The translations under genes and the position numbers were made by a program. From JBDTMT01 sp039934135 (lineage in GTDB: Bacteria > Desulfobacterota > Binatia > HRBIN30 > CADEER01), in contig JBDTMT010000080.1 of the NCBI GenBank assembly GCA_039934135.1, positions 1 through 14,695 on the forward strand: DNA of 14,695 nucleotides, in the 5' to 3' direction. Below are positions 11,415 to 14,695 of the stretch, piece by piece (the stretch's first letter is position 1; each line of letters begins with the position of its first letter). The notes beneath the pieces were generated by a model. The model made no database searches, was not told the DNA's origin, and saw only the letters and a list, made by a program, of their open reading frames with translations.

Positions 11415-14177
11415 CTACTCGGCGACCACCAGCGCGGCGGAGAGCGGTAGATCGCGCGACGAAGTTCCGACTTCGATGCGGTAGGTGAGCGGTTCCACGA
11501 CCCAGGCGCTCGACGGCGTGTCCCAGTAGGCCAGGTCGGCGGCGCGCAGATCGAAGTCGACGCGGCGCGACTCGCCGGGCGCCAGCTCGATACGCGTGAA
11601 GCCCTTCAACTCGCGCACGGCGCGCTCGACCGCCGAGCCCTGAGCGCCGACGTAGAGTTGCGCCACTTCGGCAGCGGCACGCGCGCCGCTGTTGGTGACC
11701 CGCGCGCTGATGCGTACGCGCCCGGTCGGGGCGATGCGCGTCCGGCTGAGCTGCAGATCGTCGTAGGCGAAGCTGGTGTACGAAAGGCCGTGGCCGAACG
11801 GGAACAGCGGCGCTGTGCCGGTGTGATCGAGATAGCGGTAGCCGTGGAAGTAGTCGTAGGTGACCCTCAGGCTGACGTTGTCGAACGGCGGCAGATCGGC
11901 TTCGGCGCGCGGGAAGCTGAGCGGCAGCTTGCCCGACGGCACGACGTCGCCGAACAGTACCTCGGCGATGGCATGGCCGCCTTCCTGGCCCGGATACCAG
12001 GCCGTGAGGACCGCCGGCACGGCATCGATCCACGGCAGGATGATCGGGCCGCTGCCCTCCAGCACGACGATGGTGCGTGCATTGAGCGCCGCGACCGAGG
12101 CGATCAGCCCGTCCTGATCGCGCGGCATGACGAGATTTTCCCGATCGCCGCTGCCGACGAGGCCCTCGCCTTCGTCGAGGCTGTTGAGGCCGGCGACCAC
12201 CACCACCGCGCCGGCGGCGGCGATCGTCGCCGCGTCGGCCGGCGTCGCCGGACCGTCGGCCAGATACGTCACCGCCACGCTGCCGGCGTGAGCGAGCAGG
12301 CCGTCGAGCGGCGACACCGCCGGCGTCGCCGGCAGCACCGAGCTGCTGCCGGTATCGCCGAGGTTTACCTGCGCGGCGAGCGGCCCGACGACCACCAGCG
12401 AGGTCAAGGCGCCACGCTCCAGCGGCAGCATCGCAGCGGCGTTCTTCAGCAGCACGATCGATTCGCGCGCCACCGTGCGGGTGAGCGCCAGATGTTCGGG
12501 CGTGGAGATCTGACTCGCATCGACCTGCGGCGGATCGGTGTCGAAACGGAAGCAGAGCTGGGCGCGCAGACTGCGGCGCACCGCCGCGTCGAGCTGCGCC
12601 ACCGAGGCGGTGCCGTTGGCCACCGCGGTCGCCAGCCGCGGGCCGAAGAAGTTGCCGATCGGCATCTCGATATCGAGGCCGGCCTGCAGCGAGGGCAGGG
12701 TGCTGCGCGTGCCCAGAATCCAATCCGACTCGACCAGGCCGGGAAAATGCCAATCGCCCTTCAGCACCTCGCCCAGCAGATGCGTGTTCTCGGCGCAGTA
12801 CTCGCCGTTGAGCTTGTTATAGGCCGACATCACCGCGGCGACATGCGCCTGCTGCACGGCGGCGCGGAAGTGCGGCAGGTAGACTTCGCGCAGCGTGCGC
12901 TCGTCGACCTGCACGCTGACGTTGAAGCGCGTGTCCTCGATGCTGTTGACAGCGAAGTGCTTGGCGTTGGCGACAACGTGCTGCTGCGCACCGCGGATGA
13001 AGCCGACGCCCATGCGGCCGAGCAGGTAGGTGTCTTCGCCGTAGGTCTCCTGGGCGCGGCCCCAGCGCGGGTGGCGCAGCATGTTGATCGTCGGCGCCAG
13101 CAGCATACTGCCGCCCTTGGCGCGCAGCTCGCGGCCCATGGCTTCGCCGACACGCTCTTCCAGCGCCGGATCCCAGGTCGCGGCACGCCCCATGCCGACC
13201 GGGAACGACGTCGCCATCCCGGCCGCGGCGCCGACGCCGCGCGGCCCGTCGACCATGACCAGCCCGGGGATGTTCAGGCGCGGCAGCGTTGCGGTGTGAT
13301 TGAGCGCCGGCAGGCCGGCGCCGTGCATCTGTTCGATCTTCTCCGCCACCGTCATCTGCGCCAGCAGCGCGTCGATGCGGCGCTCCACCGCCGCGCCGCC
13401 GTCGCCGCAGAATCCCGCATCGCCGAGCTCGGCGAGCAGCGCGGCGTCGACGGCGCCGGTCGCGGTGCCGTCGAGCAAACAGGCGGCCAGATCGGCGGCG
13501 TCGCTCAGCGTGTCGCAGGGAATGCCGAACGGCGTCGCCGCGAGTGCCGCCTGCGGACAGTCGGCGACGATGCGCGCCGCGGCGGCGCTGCGGCGCGCCG
13601 CGATCCAACGTGCGGCGCGCGGTTCGCTGCTGCAATCGGCACCGGGCGCCAACCCAAGGCGCTGATCGGATTGCTTGCAGCGCTGCAGCAGGCGCAGGCG
13701 CGCCATCGCGTAGGCGGCCGTCTCGCGCCCGGCGCGCGCCGCGCACACCTGCGCGGCCGCCGGCAGCGCCGCATCGGCCGGCGCGGCGACGGCCAGCAGC
13801 TGCTCACTCTCGGCCGCGTGGCTGGCGCGCAGGCAGGCACTCAGCTGCGCGACGGATTTGGCGCCGTCGCAGTCGCCGCCCGTGTGCAGCGCCGCGACGT
13901 CGGCGTCGTTGCAGGCCTGCGCCAGGCGGCGCGAGCGCTTGGCCGCTGCCGCGTCGCGCTGCTGTTGCGTCGCCGCATCGTTGGCGCAATCGGTCGCCGC
14001 CGGCAGTTCGCCCGACGCCACCCGGCGCGCGCAGCGCAGCAGCGCCGCGCTGTCCGCCAGCAGCAGCAGCCGGCCGGTCTCGGTCACTGCGACCGCACAG
14101 CGGCGCGGCGCCACATCGTCCGCCAGGCTCATCGTGGCGGCGCTCAGGACCAACAGGACAACAGCACCGATTCGCAT
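11415..14177 (-). CDS. Secreted glycoside hydrolase family 3 beta-glycosidase with N-terminal Cys-rich repeats
   Basis: This 920-aa enzyme probably releases terminal beta-linked sugars such as glucose outside the cytoplasm. It has a signal peptide (1-19, cut near SLA/D) and two Cys-rich repeats (27-115 and 145-233). The GH3 barrel starts at about 262 with MTVAEKIEQMHG, then MVDGPRGV (D310, R313), RWGRAQETYGEDTYL (371-385), KHFAVN (K406, H407) and the nucleophile Asp in LVESDW (D485). The second domain (about 565-800) carries NSLDEGEGLVGSGDRENLVM; E671 is the likely acid/base by analogy. It ends with PFGHGLSYTSF (793-803). A fibronectin-III-like domain (about 815-915) closes the protein. All expected GH3 residues are present, so it should be active. 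ATG 14177 has GGAGGT five bases upstream. A dipeptidase gene precedes it on the same strand. Exact sugar specificity is not readable. Confidence 0.95.
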   Translation of the reverse strand: MRIGAVVLLVLSAATMSLADDVAPRRCAVAVTETGRLLLLADSAALLRCARRVASGELPAATDCANDAATQQQRDAAAAKRSRRLAQACNDADVAALHTGGDCDGAKSVAQLSACLRASHAAESEQLLAVAAPADAALPAAAQVCAARAGRETAAYAMARLRLLQRCKQSDQRLGLAPGADCSSEPRAARWIAARRSAAAARIVADCPQAALAATPFGIPCDTLSDAADLAACLLDGTATGAVDAALLAELGDAGFCGDGGAAVERRIDALLAQMTVAEKIEQMHGAGLPALNHTATLPRLNIPGLVMVDGPRGVGAAAGMATSFPVGMGRAATWDPALEERVGEAMGRELRAKGGSMLLAPTINMLRHPRWGRAQETYGEDTYLLGRMGVGFIRGAQQHVVANAKHFAVNSIEDTRFNVSVQVDERTLREVYLPHFRAAVQQAHVAAVMSAYNKLNGEYCAENTHLLGEVLKGDWHFPGLVESDWILGTRSTLPSLQAGLDIEMPIGNFFGPRLATAVANGTASVAQLDAAVRRSLRAQLCFRFDTDPPQVDASQISTPEHLALTRTVARESIVLLKNAAAMLPLERGALTSLVVVGPLAAQVNLGDTGSSSVLPATPAVSPLDGLLAHAGSVAVTYLADGPATPADAATIAAAGAVVVVAGLNSLDEGEGLVGSGDRENLVMPRDQDGLIASVAALNARTIVVLEGSGPIILPWIDAVPAVLTAWYPGQEGGHAIAEVLFGDVVPSGKLPLSFPRAEADLPPFDNVSLRVTYDYFHGYRYLDHTGTAPLFPFGHGLSYTSFAYDDLQLSRTRIAPTGRVRISARVTNSGARAAAEVAQLYVGAQGSAVERAVRELKGFTRIELAPGESRRVDFDLRAADLAYWDTPSSAWVVEPLTYRIEVGTSSRDLPLSAALVVAE
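13479..14099 (-). repeat. Two tandem 118-residue six-cysteine repeats encoded in the GH3 gene
   Basis: In the GH3 protein, cysteines at 27, 49, 64, 89, 103 and 115 are matched by cysteines at 145, 167, 182, 207, 221 and 233. Every one is offset by exactly 118 residues, giving C-x21-C-x14-C-x24-C-x13-C-x11-C twice with no gap. Other shared features are the hydrophobic run before the second Cys, the Asp before the third, an Ala/Arg-rich helix before the fourth, and LSACL/LAACL at the end. Similar Cys-rich repeats occur, to my recollection, in secreted proteins of uncultured deltaproteobacterial-type lineages. Function is unknown; disulfide-stabilised helical modules are likely. Confidence 0.8.
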
Positions 14178-14262
14178 CAGGACCTCCGCGGCAACTGACC
14201 ACACAGACCATAAAGGCCACCGCGAACGCGAATGGGAAATGCGAAGCGTGTCGGCGGCTCGC

Positions 14263-14695
14263 CTAGTGCAGCGGCAGATCGGCGAGCGGATAGCGCTGCC
14301 AGTCGGGGCCGTCGAAGTGCCACCATTCGGTCGCCATCGGCGCGAAGCCCTCGCGCACCATCGCCGCCGCCAGGCGCCGCGCATTGACGCGCTGAGTCGG
14401 GTTGGCGGTCGCGGCGTCGCGGTGGGCGCGCGGACTGAAGTCGTCGAAGGCACTCGGCATCGGCAAGGCGCGCCCCTGCGCGTCGACGAGCGTCAGGTCG
14501 ATGGCGGCGCCGCGATTGTGCTTCGAGCCGGCGACGGGTTGGCCATCGCGGCGTTGCGGCTGGGCGACGTAGCGCGCGTCCGGCACCAACGCCCAGAAGC
14601 GCTCCTGGACCGAGAACGGCCGGTAGCAGTCCCACACCAACAGTCCCATGCCGGCGGCGGCGAGGCGGCGCTGCACACGCACCAGGCGCGCCGCG
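14263..14695 (-). CDS. D-alanyl-D-alanine dipeptidase, VanX/DdpX family (M15), 5' end outside window
   Basis: The C-terminal 143 residues of a zinc dipeptidase of the VanX/DdpX family are present. The substrate-site Arg segment VWDCYRPFSVQ comes first. The SxHxxGxAxD zinc motif follows in GSKHNRGAAIDLTL (His and Asp ligands). The catalytic Glu and third zinc ligand are in TEWWHFDGPDW. These are the complete VanX active-site set. The enzyme cuts D-Ala-D-Ala, as in peptidoglycan turnover (DdpX-type) or glycopeptide resistance (VanX). No vanH, vanA, vanR or vanS gene is in view, so a turnover or nutrient role is more likely. The frame continues past 14695 (an internal GTG at 14682 is not the start). 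It ends 85 bases before the GH3 start on the same strand and could be co-transcribed with it. Confidence 0.9.
   Translation of the reverse strand, partial: AARLVRVQRRLAAAGMGLLVWDCYRPFSVQERFWALVPDARYVAQPQRRDGQPVAGSKHNRGAAIDLTLVDAQGRALPMPSAFDDFSPRAHRDAATANPTQRVNARRLAAAMVREGFAPMATEWWHFDGPDWQRYPLADLPLH

Noticed and set aside
11658..14198. 846-codon plus-strand frame opposite the GH3 gene
   Set aside because: It is an antisense shadow of a complete GH3 gene; the composition is Arg/Gln/His/Gly-rich and no domain is visible.
14263..14695. Vancomycin resistance cluster
   Set aside because: Only a VanX/DdpX-type dipeptidase is seen; there is no ligase, dehydrogenase or two-component system in view.

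Overview
The window comes from a GC-rich bacterium with a Gram-negative style gene set: a sugar ABC importer, secreted enzymes and an ECF sigma factor. The best lineage hint is the N-terminus of the GH3 enzyme. It carries two Cys-rich repeats of a kind I associate with uncultured Binatota/Desulfobacterota-like genomes. That assignment is inference from memory; no rRNA or other marker gene is present.

Layout. 1-2750 (+): the end of a sugar-binding protein and two CUT1-type permeases, tightly coupled. 2795-3852 (+): a lower-GC insert with a secreted propeptide-like protein that lacks any peptidase domain, followed by a 17-codon signal-peptide stub. 3872-4384 (+): an isoprenylcysteine/phospholipid methyltransferase-like membrane protein. 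4385-4761: a non-coding stretch built of nested inverted CGCAGAG-type repeats. 4762-5913 (+): a serine beta-lactamase-fold esterase. 5938-6088: a paired inverted repeat between convergent genes. 6099-9382 (-): a tightly coupled operon read MarR regulator, a CLC channel missing its first half, a DUF2156 acyl/aminoacyltransferase-like protein, a possible 30-aa peptide, and a TauD/TfdA dioxygenase. 9571-10713 (-): an ECF sigma factor followed by a PAS-protein pseudogene that has lost its ATG and is frameshifted. 10934-11365 (+): a DoxX-like membrane protein divergent from the sigma gene. 11415-14695 (-): a secreted GH3 beta-glycosidase and the C-terminal part of a VanX/DdpX-like D-Ala-D-Ala dipeptidase.

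How the parts may work together. The ABC importer and the secreted GH3 enzyme fit oligosaccharide hydrolysis and sugar uptake, although they are not adjacent. The sigma factor and DoxX gene share the same promoter signature, GGGAACC-N16-CTCTA, in both directions of their common intergenic region; this is good evidence for an autoregulated ECF unit. The MarR operon joins a channel remnant, a lipid-aminoacylation-type transferase and an oxygenase through stop/start overlaps. Its function is unknown; an envelope-related role is a guess.

The window shows repeated gene erosion: an in-frame CLC deletion, the PAS pseudogene, the signal-peptide stub, and repeat DNA rewriting gene ends. The strongest leads are the twin ECF promoters, the exact 118-residue Cys repeat of the GH3 enzyme, the half-CLC operon and the doubly coupled 30-aa frame.
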